Shown: in pieces, positions 11,901 through 21,155 of the stretch | Numbering within the stretch: position 1 is the stretch's first letter | Layout of the letters: each line of letters begins with the position of its first letter | DNA from: Rhizaria sp. SCN 62-66 | Taxonomy: Eukaryota > Rhizaria, unplaced | Assembly (NCBI GenBank): GCA_001724265.1 | Contig: MEDY01000264.1 | Location: 1-43,377 of the forward strand | Direction: 5' to 3' | Length of the DNA: 43,377 nt | Translations under genes and position numbers: made by a program | Notes under the pieces: model-generated | Database searches by the model: none | Seen by the model: the letters and a program-made list of their open reading frames with translations, nothing else | What the model was told of the DNA's origin: nothing

Positions 11901-13669
11901 CGAAACTGCAGGTTACCGAGGTGGAGGATACCGGCGAGCGTGCGCTGCAGGTTCTCGATCTCGTTCTGCGCCCAGCCGAGCTCGCGCATGGCGTTGAGCA
12001 CTTCCTCGTAGTCGGCCACGTCGTCGACGTCGTCGACGCTGTCACAGCCGGACTGCGAGAGGTACCAGTAGTCAGAGACCTGGCCGATCGACAGCTGCTG
12101 GCGCAGCGCGGCGGGCGCGCCGCGGCAGAGCTGGTAGAAGGCGTGGTAGTTACGCTCGCCCTGGGACTGGGTCACGACGCGGATCTTCTCGAGTAGGTAG
12201 TTTGTGTTGGTGGAGCCGGAGATCTGGGCGCGCTGGTCAAAGTAGATCTCAACGTACTTGCCGAACCGGGACGAGTTGTTGTTGCGCACCGTCTTGGCGT
12301 TGCCAAAGGCTTCAAGAATGGGGTTCGACGCCAGGATCTTCTGCTCGACGTTGGAGGTCGACGAGCCGGCGATTTCGGCGATATACTGGAGTGCCTGCTT
12401 CGTGCACTCGGTCTTACCGGCACCGGACTCGCCGGAGATGACGATCGACTGGCCCTGTCCGGTCTCGAGCAGCTGCTTGTACGCGTCGTCGGCGACGAGG
12501 AACACGTGGGGCGGCAGCTTGCGGTTGCCACGCCGGATGTACTCCTCCATCACACCGGGCGTGTAGAGCGGGAGACGCTTATACGGGTTGATAGAGATCA
12601 AAATGGTGCCAATCGCGGTGTAGATCTCGTTGGACTCAAAGCGCTTGGTGAGGTTGTAGAGAATGAGCGGCTTGTTCATGACATCGAGCATGACGAGATC
12701 CTGCTGCAGCCGCTTGAGCTGGAGCCACTTCATCTGATCCAGCTCAGCGGCCTGCTTGGCCGTGAACGTGAGCTGCTGGCCCTGCTCCGTCTCGACCACC
12801 ATGCGGCCACCGGCGTTGGACACGACGCGCGCGGGCACGTAGCCGTGCATCTCGTGCGGCGCCCACACCCAGTCGCCAGCGCGCTCGTAGTCGTCCTGCG
12901 TCTTGAGCTCGTTGGGCTTCTCCCACTGCGTCTTCTGCGTCTTGATGTTGTAGTAGTACTCCTGCCCGTCGGCGGACTTGAGCGCCTTCCACCCGTGATC
13001 GGGCTCCGCGCGGCGCTGGATCTGCAGCGGCTGGGAGAAGTTCTGTCCCGACGACACGGGCTCGGGCGCGCCGAGCTTTTCGACGCCCATGTGCTGGCGT
13101 GCACCCTGTTGCTGCGAGGCGGCCGAGATGGCCGCGCCAAGGCCCATCGACGACGCGGGCGCTGCGGCGGGTGCGGGCGCGGACGCGGGCGCGGGAGGCG
13201 AGTAAGGCGCTGAGTACGGAGCGGCGGCGGGCGCGGGGGCGGGGGCAGAGGCGGGCGCCGGGGCAGCGCGCGGGGCGCCGCCACCGACGCCGCCGGCCAT
13301 GCCGCCCGCGGCGCCGCGGTTGGCGGCCATGGCGGCGAGCTTGGCGGCGAAGTCTGAGTTGCCGCCCATGGGGCCGCCCATGCCAGGCAGCGCGCGCGGG
13401 GCAGCGGCGGCAGCGGGCGCCGCGGTGGCGGCGGGCGCGGCCATCGGCGCGGGGGCGGGCGCGGCGACGGGAACGGGTGCGGGAGCCGGGCGGAGACTGT
13501 CGACGAGACCAGCGACGTTGGAGATCATGTCCCAGTTGGCCATGTTGGCGTTCCAGCAGTAGGAGCCCGTGTTGACGCTGTTAGACTGGAACAGCTGGGC
13601 AAACTGGGCCTGTGTGACAGGACCCTGCTGGCCTCCCTGAGCGTCCATGTAGTACCATTCGTCACTCAT
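8906..13669 (-). CDS. unconventional myosin with GYF, WW and MyTH4 domains
   Basis: Actin-based motor, 1587 aa in one exon, stop TAA. Order: GYF_2-like domain at about 4-60 (WYYMDAQGGQQGPV, ending in YCWNANMANWD); Ala/Pro-rich spacer; WW domain at about 223-253 (GWKALKSADGQEYYYNIKT, second Trp in QWEKP); motor at about 315-970 with P-loop GESGAGKTE (~411), switch I NNNSSRFGKY (~460) and switch II DIFGFE (~686). One degenerate IQ-like site (AQKYCRRVLTRYLR, ~987) forms a short neck. MyTH4 spans about 1200-1380 (NFPQLFPP, LRDEAYCQIIKQL, GWNLMLCCLHCFPPS). A Pro/Ala-rich stretch and a second GYF_2-like domain (1528-1587, WYYIDGASAQQGPL) end the chain. There is no FERM domain, which usually follows MyTH4, and no long coiled coil, so it is probably a monomeric or cargo-dimerised motor. 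WW and GYF bind proline-rich ligands. I cannot assign a myosin class. Confidence 0.95.
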   Translation of the reverse strand: MSDEWYYMDAQGGQQGPVTQAQFAQLFQSNSVNTGSYCWNANMANWDMISNVAGLVDSLRPAPAPVPVAAPAPAPMAAPAATAAPAAAAAPRALPGMGGPMGGNSDFAAKLAAMAANRGAAGGMAGGVGGGAPRAAPAPASAPAPAPAAAPYSAPYSPPAPASAPAPAAAPASSMGLGAAISAASQQQGARQHMGVEKLGAPEPVSSGQNFSQPLQIQRRAEPDHGWKALKSADGQEYYYNIKTQKTQWEKPNELKTQDDYERAGDWVWAPHEMHGYVPARVVSNAGGRMVVETEQGQQLTFTAKQAAELDQMKWLQLKRLQQDLVMLDVMNKPLILYNLTKRFESNEIYTAIGTILISINPYKRLPLYTPGVMEEYIRRGNRKLPPHVFLVADDAYKQLLETGQGQSIVISGESGAGKTECTKQALQYIAEIAGSSTSNVEQKILASNPILEAFGNAKTVRNNNSSRFGKYVEIYFDQRAQISGSTNTNYLLEKIRVVTQSQGERNYHAFYQLCRGAPAALRQQLSIGQVSDYWYLSQSGCDSVDDVDDVADYEEVLNAMRELGWAQNEIENLQRTLAGILHLGNLQFRATGDRQCEVVSQAPLQTACALLQLDPVGFAKAVTTRVMRVTGQQDIDVFLSKEEADAARDALAKFIYEKMFDWIVQRINQSIGKGNDARPQTISILDIFGFEIFEHNQFEQLCINFTNEKLQQFFNQHTFKKEEELYRFEGINFTHVNYIDNQPVLDLIEMRPYGILPMVDEEIRMPKGSDKTFVDKLVSAQSKNKDYFKPFMKDPKMFIVEHYAGTVRYDSTGFLEKNRDKLNDDAHAILQRSQFSFLNTLFNDGTQATRATLGTKFARQLNELMTALNATEPHYIRCVKPNPNKAPMQLYGQMTLEQLQYAGVFEAVTIRKQGFPFRYTHTEFFKRYKCLQKDRQWDGRVIENCKYLIQLMGLNLTDVQIGATRVLYRAEQHREMELKRNLAVDEVTTFAQKYCRRVLTRYLRERCLKFRPLLKAAVDSRSIEQIDAAIAQAGAIGFPIYELKQAQRMKFVFREEKRLEALFLVLVTYDVQESYSEFQAAVASADDIELKSAAANQVRQLYYQAKAVRDAVTADAEKQEKVLDEVHMKAIIERADALPNFTCERVENLRRLLYNTSEDDFVKLQLKKAVLLKDPELIQARTVRIKDLFLDKSGNMFEFVNFPQLFPPAVWADIKLLAWDRDELAAGMLRWTDSTIHAPLTQIDEKMDKETYSHAKRMFKNVLGFMGDKKQQAPVMLAVEMLTDCLRSEKLRDEAYCQIIKQLRENKSQNPDSVARGWNLMLCCLHCFPPSQMLENYLQMFFRQCARVPRKFINLMHKTMYLGMRNSFPTESDINMWIAQQDSLDCDDYKTKLAKAEVRMKEHANQMQANPRAALAAPFGSNSFQQQQPGYGAGYGAGAGATAYPGPPTGARPQPAQPGFGSFQPAAAPAPAPAPAPAGSYLTAGPGPAVPRRPSSHVIAAPPPPIPAPAMPAPAPVPVMPAGPPDHLQWYYIDGASAQQGPLDKAQFRAAYKAQGLTGETYCWNDSMAGWDKIETVADLYAYVKF

Positions 13670-14342
13670 GGGGAGAGCTAACAGGATCGGAAAAGAAGCG
13701 CAAGAAAAGCGGAACGGGCAAAGGCGGAAGCGGGGGCGATGGGTGAGCGACGGAGGAGGGAGAGACGAGGAGCAGGGACAAAAGATATTTCAGGCGTCCA
13801 TACTGTGAGGTTGGCAAGGCATGTGGACGCGCTAGCAGCGTAATTTGAGTACAAATGACACCAAGCTCGCGTGAGATACTTGTCTAACACGTCCACAGTG
13901 CTTTCCAGACCGGCCGGGAGCACCCGGAAGGAAGTCCAGAAGCACAGAAGTGGTGACGAATCGAAGCAGTTTCATCCTCTATCGACAAGAAGAAGACTCC
14001 ATGCACAAATGTCTAAATCAAAAGCACTAGAAATCACCAGGAGAACATCATTTAATAAAGATTTAACTCCTCAAATTTTAACATATGCTCACAAATCGCC
14101 GTGCAAGCTCGGCGCGAGGCGATGAATCGCTCGACCACGAAACTAAGCCGCACTGGACCGGCTCACAGTCACCGCAGAGCGTGCCGCTCTACCACAAACC
14201 CGTGTGCCCGTCTTTGCGCAGCCGTCGTGACATGGAGTGTTAGTATAACTGCAAATTTATTGCTTTTACAAAAATTATCATGTGTGATATATTGTTAAAA
14301 AATAAAATTGGTTGACATAGTAACGAAGAACATGATATATCT
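13670..14342. other. intergenic region between permease stop and myosin start
   Basis: AT-rich near the permease 3' end (14240-14340) and mixed near the myosin 5' end. It holds the permease polyadenylation signal and presumably the myosin promoter. Short open frames show no recognisable protein. Confidence 0.55.
14256..14261 (-). terminator. polyadenylation signal AATAAA of the permease gene
   Basis: Canonical hexamer on the minus strand, 82 bp beyond the TGA at 14345-14343. Its position supports 14343 as the true end of the permease gene rather than any of the three upstream in-frame TAG codons. Confidence 0.55.
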
Positions 14343-17300
14343 TCAATATTCAAGTAACGAGTCACGCTTCTCATTACCGTCCGGCGTCCGGCTGCCCTTG
14401 CTAGCCCCCTTCTTGCCGTGCTTGTCGACCGTCACGGCAGCCTTGGTGCCCCGTGGCGCGTTTGCGTCCGGTACCGGCGCAAACAGCGTCCCCGCACCCA
14501 ACGAATCGCCCCTCGACGACGGCGCATCCCCTGCACCTGTGTCGACTTCCTCCCGCGCCCAGTCTCCGAGGTCACGGTCAATCAGCCCACGGTCACGGTC
14601 ATGGTCACCGTGCTGCTGCTGCTCACGGCCACGCTGCTCTTGCTTGTCGCGGTTGTGCTGCAGCAGAGCGCGCGTCTCTGGCTCGGACGTGTCGTCGCTA
14701 GCGCCTTGTCCGTCTTCGCCACTGGCGCCACGCTGCTGTTGTTGTTGCTGTTGCTGGGGAGGATGTTGCTGGTCAGGCGAGCTGTCGTGCTCACCGTAGC
14801 GGCTGCTGCTGCGCTCGCGTCCCTGCGGACGGCTCCCTGGTGACGTCACGGTCACAGTGTGCCAAGGGTCTTGGCCGCCGCCGCCGCCGATATCTGTGGC
14901 GCGCGACTGCAAATGTGGCGGCTACTGCTGAGGCAGCGAGCCGGAACCAGTTCCAGTTCCGGGGGCGACGGAGACTGCGGGTGCGGGCGCGGCTGCCGGC
15001 ACGATTGCTGTTGCTGCTGCAGTTGACTGTGGTGCTGTTGACTCTGAGAAGGGGACAGCAACGCGCAGTGCACCGACCGGCGCTGCGGCTGTTTGCGTCG
15101 ACACTGGCGCTGACGACAGCAGCTCAGCGAGCGGTGACACCGGCGACTCGGTCGCAAACGGGTTCGCCGTCTTCGCGCTGGCAGCGCTTGCACTGATACT
15201 CGCGGTGTTGTCGTCAGCAGCGCTGTCGCGAGTGGCGAGGAGAGCGTGAATCCCGCTATCCGCGGAGCTCTTGACAATGTCGAGAGGCGGGGAGATTGTG
15301 GGAAGACGCTGGTACAAGCGTTGCTGCTGCAGCTGACCATAACTAGCGTCGGCACCTGCAGCCGCGCCACTGCGACTGTGCCCTTGACCGCGGGCAGCGG
15401 CGGCACGAGGCTGGCTGTGCGGCTCTGGGTAGACGCGTGAAGGGCTCTCCCAGCCCAGTCCGTCGCTGCGCGCATTGCCGCGAACGCTGTCGCTGCCACT
15501 GCCGCTGCTAGATCCGGTGCTCGAGCGGCCGCAGCTGGTCGTGGTGCTGACGCCGTCTTCCTCCTCCTCCTCGTCGCCTGCATAGGTCGCAGCGGCCACG
15601 GTGGCGCGCGCCATGCTGCCGTACTGCCCGCGCTGCGGCTGGCCGCGGCCTGCGCCCGCCTTCTGCGCGGCGATGGCAGCAGCGGCGGCTGTAGCGAGGC
15701 GGCGGGCGGTAGAGCGTGAAAACGGCACACCGTGTTCGTCCACGTCGACGCTGTCATCGCGGTCACTGCGGTCACGTGGGAGATAGCCGTTGGCGGCGCC
15801 GCCGATGCTCTGGTTGCCGCTCAGGCTGCCGTGGCCGTTGCGCAGGGCGTCGTCATCGTAGTCGGAGCCGAAGAACGGGGGACTGCCATGCTGCTGCTCG
15901 CGGTGACCATGAGCACCAGATGGTCCCGGCGCCGCAAAGTAGTCCGTCACAGTTACAGGCGCCGCCCCCGTGGTCTTCTCGCCGGCGCCCGCACTGACTT
16001 GGCCGGGCCGCATTTGAAGCGGCTCACCGTGCGCCGTGTAGCCGCCCACGGTAAGCTCGTTCATCGGCGTGAGCACAGTGACCGCCGGGCCGGGTCTCGT
16101 TGCTGCGCCAGTCACATTCACCACCGGCGGCACAGGGCGGCCTTCGGCACGCGCGCGCATGCGCGCGGCGTCTGCCTCCGCTGCGCGGCGCGCTTCGGAG
16201 ATGCGCACCATCTACAGTGCGCGCCGATACGCCGCCTGCACGGGGTCGCTATCGAAACCGGCGCTGTCGGGGCCGGCCTCAAGCCGCAATGCGCCGTCGT
16301 CGCGGTCGTCGCCGCTGCCGCTGCTGCTGCCTTTAGCGAAGCCTCTGCGCGCACGGCGCTCCTAATCGGTGTCGCGGTCGCGCTCGCGGTCACGCTCGCG
16401 GCCGCGGCCGAGCAGCGGGTCCGTGCTTGACGGCGGGTAGCAGCGGACGCCCTCGCCGCCGATGGCCGCGGCGTCGGCGCTCGCGGCGGCGGCGGCGCCT
16501 GGGCTGAACTCGGCCGTGCGCGGCATGTAGCGCAGGAAGCGGCCTGTGCCGGCCCAGAGACAAGCGCTGGCGACGGTGCCGACAGCGATGGCGAGGAACA
16601 GATCGGCAGTAAATGCTGTAATAAGCGCAGTAAACGCGGCGGGCACGGCGGCATAGAGAAGATTCCAGTCAACGGCGTCGGCGTGACCGAGCATCGTGGT
16701 GCCCACAGTCAGCAGCACTGGCGCAGAGCAGAGCTAAGAGATATAAAACAAAAGCGACATTTGTTGAAAATTATAAGAGTACTTTAATCATAACAGTAAC
16801 ATTGTGTTAAATTATTTTTACATCAAAATTAGCTGATATTCAAGTTATTCATTCATGTTTCCATGAAGTTCGAGTTGTCATTTCGTACCCGAGGGAGTGC
16901 GGCGATTCCAGGTGCAGCGAAAGAGGTGAGCAGAAATAGCATAGCGGCAGTCACGGCAGCAAGTCCCGTGCGCGCGCCACGCTGGACACCAAGCGCAGAC
17001 TCGACAAGAATCACAGTCGGCGGGCAGCCCAGGGGCGCGGCAGCCGCTGTCGCGAGTGCAGGCGCCAGAGTCACCCAGATCGGCGCAGACTGCGATACAA
17101 GAAACAAGGAGGAAAAAACAGGTTGGGCATATAAGTCTAGAATATATTTGTTGATTCAAATTGAAGTATTGTTATTTTGAGTCTAAACGCACCTTTTCAT
17201 GCTCTGGCGCAACGCCGTGTCCGTGGGCCGACACGCGGCGATACGTCGGTAACAGGCCACACATGCGACGCAGTCCGTAAGACGCGGCCAACACATCACT

Positions 17301-18410
17301 TGCACCTGCAATAATCATAGCAAGGACCACCAGCGCGGCGCCCGCGGCCAGCTCGCCGAAGGCGAGACTGTGGAAGACTGTCCCCGCGGCCACAGGTACT
17401 CCGCTGTTAGTGGCAGCAACAATGTCGCTGTACGCGCCGGGCTTGGCGCTCCAAGGCAGGCGGAAGGTCTGCGTCCACGCGGGCGCGGCAGCGCGGGCGG
17501 CGGCTGCGGCGGCGTCGCTGGCTCCGGCTCCCGCCGCTGCGGCGCCAGTTGAGAGCGCGGCGGCGGCTGCGGCAGGATCAGGGAGCAGCGGCGTCAGCAG
17601 AGCGATCAGTGCAATCCCACCCAGCAGCGCGCCGGGCACGCGCGCGTGCAGCAGCGCGGCAGTGACAATAACGGCTGCAAACGTTGCGAGTGCGTGTTGC
17701 GCCGAAGCTGATGAGCCGCGCACTAGCGTGGCGGCGTCAAGCGCGAGAAAGCGGCCGATGAGGAGTCCAAGAAAGCAGAGCAGCAGTCCGAGGCCGAGGA
17801 CGAGGCCGACGCGGACGCTGCGCGGAACAGGCTTAAGGCTCCACTCCAGCGCTCCTGCAAACGAGAGCGCAGTGAATGCGAGTCCCGTGAGGAGGACGCA
17901 GGCGTTTGCGGCCGCGAAGGAGTATCCCATGTGAGTCACAACATGGTAAACGAAGTAGGCTCCGAGTCCAAGCCCGGGGGCAACCACAAAGGGCAAGTTT
18001 GCACCAAAGCCGATAAGCAAAGAGCCCAAGCATGCGGCCAAGCAGTTGCTCACAACGGCGGCCTCGCGCGGGAGTCCAGCGTAGCTGAGGAGCTCGGAGT
18101 TGATAACGATCAAGTAGACAGTCGAGAGGAAGCTACGCGGATGGATATAGCACATTAAAGATCAAATGAGTCGCAATTATAGAAATTGTTTTATAAATTC
18201 GCAAACTTAAATTATACTAGCAATATAATGGTAAGCTTATTTGTTGAGAATATTGAGTTGGACGGACTTGAAGAGGCCTCCCATGAGCTCGGTCGAGACG
18301 GATGACCCACGGGAGGAAATGGCGAAGAGGGAGTCAATCTTCCCTGATGCGGACGAGCGGCGCATGAATTGCCCCCATCGAGACTCTTGATGAGACTCTT
18401 CGTTGAGCAT
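14343..18410 (-). CDS. AzgA-like purine permease with ~700-residue tail, containing three in-frame TAG codons
   Basis: Four exons, 1224 aa if TAG is sense: 18410-18268, 18132-17193, 17089-16889, 16733-14343. Donors are GTCCGT, GTGCGT and GTACGA; all joins keep frame and restore family sequence (GGLF|NFLSTVYLIVIN; VAPEHEK|SAPIW; AALPR|LCSAPV). The first ~500 residues match AzgA/NCS2 adenine-guanine-hypoxanthine permeases: ISSRGSSVSTELMGG, NLPFVVAPGLGLGAYF, and VESALGVQRGARTGL with its conserved Glu. The usual FDxxGTLIG of the substrate segment reads SDVLAASYG, keeping Asp but losing the rest, so substrate range is uncertain. A charged, Ser/Gly/Gln-rich tail with no recognised domain follows, presumably cytosolic. 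TAG codons fall at residues 552, 602 and 1032; the terminal stop is TGA. The start at 18410 is the first ATG before the conserved N-terminus. Without TAG readthrough the product would be 551 aa. Confidence 0.85.
14922..14924 (-). other. in-frame TAG codon (third in permease gene), likely sense
   Basis: Minus strand reads CAG CAG TAG CCG CCA CAT within ORF frame, i.e. Q-Q-X-P-P-H. The 193 codons from here to the TGA at 14343 contain no Met codon, so they cannot be a separate conventional gene. GC-rich coding composition continues unchanged on both sides. Confidence 0.8.
16212..16214 (-). other. in-frame TAG codon (second in permease gene), likely sense
   Basis: Context YRRAL-X-MVRISEARRAAE in the same frame as the permease exon. 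An ATG follows at once, so independent initiation at 16211 is formally possible. However, the preceding 49 codons are also open, in frame and rich in charged residues. Confidence 0.75.
16362..16364 (-). other. in-frame TAG codon (first in permease gene), likely sense
   Basis: Context RERDRDTD-X-ERRARRGFAKG. The basic, charged composition runs across the codon without change. The 49 codons to the next TAG contain no Met. No donor-like GTNCGT lies just upstream that could splice it out. Confidence 0.75.
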
Positions 18411-18740
18411 TTTGAATGAGAACGACGGTGGGTTCAAGCGAGAACACGTCTCACGATAGGACGAGGTCAAGGTTGAGTCAAGCAGCCGCCTCCGTTGCTC
18501 ACAGTCCCTTGCTGCGCCATCATTCAACACACCAAAACATTTTTTCGCTAGCAATCTTGATTCAAAGATGTTCTATGTATATAAGATGTCAACAATAAAG
18601 AATAAACACTTCTGGCCCGATGTCGCTGCCAAATGCAGAGATCTTCAAGTCACAGGAGTGAGCTGACAGAGTGTAAAGGAGAGCAAAGATTTGCGCACAC
18701 TGACTGATACAGCAGACGCACGGATTCACACAATCCTCGT
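18411..18740. other. short intergenic region upstream of the permease
   Basis: 330 bp between the SF3A1 stop and the permease start, both leftward. The permease frame stays open upstream of 18410 without another ATG until beyond 18550, so this part is likely 5' UTR. No polyadenylation hexamer for SF3A1 was seen on the minus strand. Confidence 0.5.
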
Positions 18741-21155
18741 TCACTTGCGGCCACCACGCGTCTTGGCACCAACAACCAGCGTCGCACCGGGCGCGAAGTT
18801 GTACGCTGCGAGCGAGCTTGCGTCCTTGTTCAAGTACACGCCGTTCGAACTCACCTTCATCTTCTTAGCCGGGAACCCGCCCAGCAGCCCCTCAATCAGC
18901 GTCTTGACGTCGCCCGCCGTCGTCGCGAGGCCCTGCGGCAGCTCGAGCTCCACGCGCTGGCCCGCGCAGCCGAACTCGTCCGCGCCCTCGCCCGCCGCGG
19001 GCGCCTGTACAGTGAACGTGACGGGGCCGGGGTGCTGCGCCAGCCAGTCCGCCTCCGACACCAGCGCCGCCGCCGCCGCCGCCGCCGCCGCCATCGATCC
19101 GCTGACGTAGTTCGCGGGGGCGCCAATGACAGGTCCGGAGACGATCGCGGGGCCCAAGCCGTGCGGCAGCGGGGGAAGCGACACCTCCGCGGCCGCGGCG
19201 GCGGTGTTGGCGGCCGTCTGCTGGCTGATGGCATCAGCGGTGCGCGCGCGCTTCATAGCCTGCGACAGCGCCTCTGCGCCACCGGCGATCGCGGCCGCGA
19301 CGGAGCCCACGCCACCAGGCAGCGGGGGCGCGAAACCCTGCGCAGCCGCGGCAGTCACGGGCACTGCCCCCGCTGTCCCCGCAGTCCCGGCAGTCGCTGC
19401 GGTCGATGCGGAGGCAGTGGAGACGCCGGGGCCGAGTGCGGGGCCGGCAATTGCGCCCGCGGCGGCGAGCGGTACCGCGGACTTGGTGACGTTGATCGGC
19501 AGCCCCGTCGCCGAGGCGAGCGACGCGGCCACGGCGGCAGCAGCGGCCTCGGCGGGGGCGGAGACCGCCGCCGCGGGCGCGGGCGCGGCGCCGGCCTTGC
19601 GTTGCTGGCTGCCCTTGGCAAGCGCGGCGGCGATGGCCTCGCCCGTGGCGAGCGACGAGTCGGCCTTGCGCGCCTCGATGGCCTGCTTCTGCTCGCGCCA
19701 CCGCGGGTCGAGCAGCTCGATGCGCATGTGCTCCTGCAGCTGCGCGGTCGGCACCAACGTCTTGCAGATCGGACACACCTGTGTCTGCGCGGCCGCCAGC
19801 ACGGCTGCGGTCGTCGACGGCGCCACGGCGGCCACCGCAGCGGCGGCGGCGGCGGTCGCGGCAGCGGCGGCGGCGGCGGTGAGCACGGCCGCGGGCGCTT
19901 CCTCTCCGCGCATGGCGCCCGTGACGGCGTCGAGCTCGCCCGCGGCCGCGCCGGCCCCCGCGGCCGCGGCGGCGGCGTCGGCGGCGTCGGTGGCCACACC
20001 CATCTCTGCGGCCAGCGCGGCCTGGCGTTCGGCCTCGGCTTCCGCGGCGGCCTCTGCGGCGTCGCGTGCGGCGGCGGCGCGGAGTGACAGCGCACGCACG
20101 ATGGCGTCGATGCCCTGCTGCGGCTCGGGCAAGTATGCGTCCTCCTCGGGCGCGAAGTGGACCGTCTCGACAACGGCGAAGTCGTGCCAGTCGACCTGCA
20201 GCATGCGCACGGCCTCGGCCTCCTCCTCGGCGGCGCCGGCGGCCGCGGCGGCCTTGAGCGCGCGCGCGCGGTGCGCATGCCGCCGTAGCAGCGCGACCAG
20301 GTCTGCGCCGCCCAGCCCGAGGGCCTCGTGCGCGCGCTCTAAGTCGGCGAGCGTGGTCGCGATCTGACCCGCGGTGCCGGCGGGCGGGACGAGGACCGAC
20401 TTGTAGGACTCGACAAGGGCTTGGAAGTAGACGAAGTTCGGGTGCGTGGGCTGGAGGAAGTCGAACGCAGCGGGCGGCAGCGGCCACCAGTCGGCCTCGG
20501 TGCCTTCGCCGGGGCCGGGCGCGCGGCCGTGAGCGCGGCGGCGCGCGGCGTCGGCGAGCGCGGCGAGGAAGCGGCGACCGTTGCGCGCTACAGTGAGCGC
20601 GGTGAGCTTCACGATGTCCAGGTCAACCGCGGGCGCGGTCGGGGGGTGGCGCACGGCAAAGCGGGATGGCAGCACGGGCGGCGCGGGCAGCGCGGCGGAC
20701 TCGGCCACGGCGGCGCTGGCGGCAGCGGCAGCGGCGGGCGGCGCGGAGGGAAGGTCAGGCAGAGCGGCGCGGTGGACCGAGGCCATGAGACGCTCGTACA
20801 GAGTCGGAGGCTTCGCGGGCGCGACGGGCTCGGCCGCCGCGGGGGGCTCGGCGGACTCCGCGGCGGCGGAGGCGGTGGCGGCTGTTGCGGAGTCGGGGAG
20901 CACGAGAGCGTCGCCGTGGAGGATGCGCTGGCGATAGTAAACATGATACGGGTGCGAAGGCTGCAGGAAGCCGAACTGGGGGACGTCCTTCTTGGCGGCC
21001 ATGATCTTTGCCTCAAAGGATGGGCCCTTGGTTTTAACGCTATCCGCGGTGAAGTCAATCGTCTTGCGCTCTTCGATCGAAGGGACAATCATCGGCGCAT
21101 CAGGCGCGCCTGCTGCGGGAGGCACACCGGATGCGCCTGCAACGGTTGTCGCCAT
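18741..21155 (-). CDS. SF3A1: splicing factor 3A subunit 1 (SF3A1/Prp21)
   Basis: Core component of the U2 snRNP that helps recognise the branch site; nuclear. 804 aa in one exon, close to the usual length. SURP1 lies at about 20-75 (FTADSVKTKGPSFEAKI, FGFLQPSHPYHVYYRQRI). SURP2 lies at about 176-250 (ALTVARNGRRFL, FDFLQPTHPNFVYFQALVE). The PRP21 signature VDWHDFAVVETVHF is at ~321, and CPICKTLVP with LQEHMRIELLDPRWREQKQ at ~460. The C-terminus is a ubiquitin-like domain ending NKDASSLAAYNFAPGATL and RGGRK, as in animals. Ala-rich spacers replace the Pro-rich linkers of other species. The start ATG at 21155 directly follows a CAG and a pyrimidine run, so a 5' UTR intron may end there. Stop is TGA. 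Confidence 0.96.
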   Translation of the reverse strand: MATTVAGASGVPPAAGAPDAPMIVPSIEERKTIDFTADSVKTKGPSFEAKIMAAKKDVPQFGFLQPSHPYHVYYRQRILHGDALVLPDSATAATASAAAESAEPPAAAEPVAPAKPPTLYERLMASVHRAALPDLPSAPPAAAAAASAAVAESAALPAPPVLPSRFAVRHPPTAPAVDLDIVKLTALTVARNGRRFLAALADAARRRAHGRAPGPGEGTEADWWPLPPAAFDFLQPTHPNFVYFQALVESYKSVLVPPAGTAGQIATTLADLERAHEALGLGGADLVALLRRHAHRARALKAAAAAGAAEEEAEAVRMLQVDWHDFAVVETVHFAPEEDAYLPEPQQGIDAIVRALSLRAAAARDAAEAAAEAEAERQAALAAEMGVATDAADAAAAAAGAGAAAGELDAVTGAMRGEEAPAAVLTAAAAAAATAAAAAAVAAVAPSTTAAVLAAAQTQVCPICKTLVPTAQLQEHMRIELLDPRWREQKQAIEARKADSSLATGEAIAAALAKGSQQRKAGAAPAPAAAVSAPAEAAAAAVAASLASATGLPINVTKSAVPLAAAGAIAGPALGPGVSTASASTAATAGTAGTAGAVPVTAAAAQGFAPPLPGGVGSVAAAIAGGAEALSQAMKRARTADAISQQTAANTAAAAAEVSLPPLPHGLGPAIVSGPVIGAPANYVSGSMAAAAAAAAALVSEADWLAQHPGPVTFTVQAPAAGEGADEFGCAGQRVELELPQGLATTAGDVKTLIEGLLGGFPAKKMKVSSNGVYLNKDASSLAAYNFAPGATLVVGAKTRGGRK

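Noticed and set aside
14343-16211. Separate gene(s) downstream of the permease instead of TAG readthrough
   Set aside because: The last 193 codons and the 49-codon middle segment lack any ATG, all pieces are in one frame, and no splice sites of the local type surround the TAGs. A start at 16211 would still hit the TAG at 14922.
16362-16364. Permease as a pseudogene with nonsense mutations
   Set aside because: All breaks are TAG, none TGA or TAA, no frameshifts, and composition stays coding across more than 2 kb. A second, unrelated gene shows the same.
18588-18606. Plus-strand AATAAA-like hexamers near 18593
   Set aside because: No plus-strand gene ends here; both neighbours are leftward.
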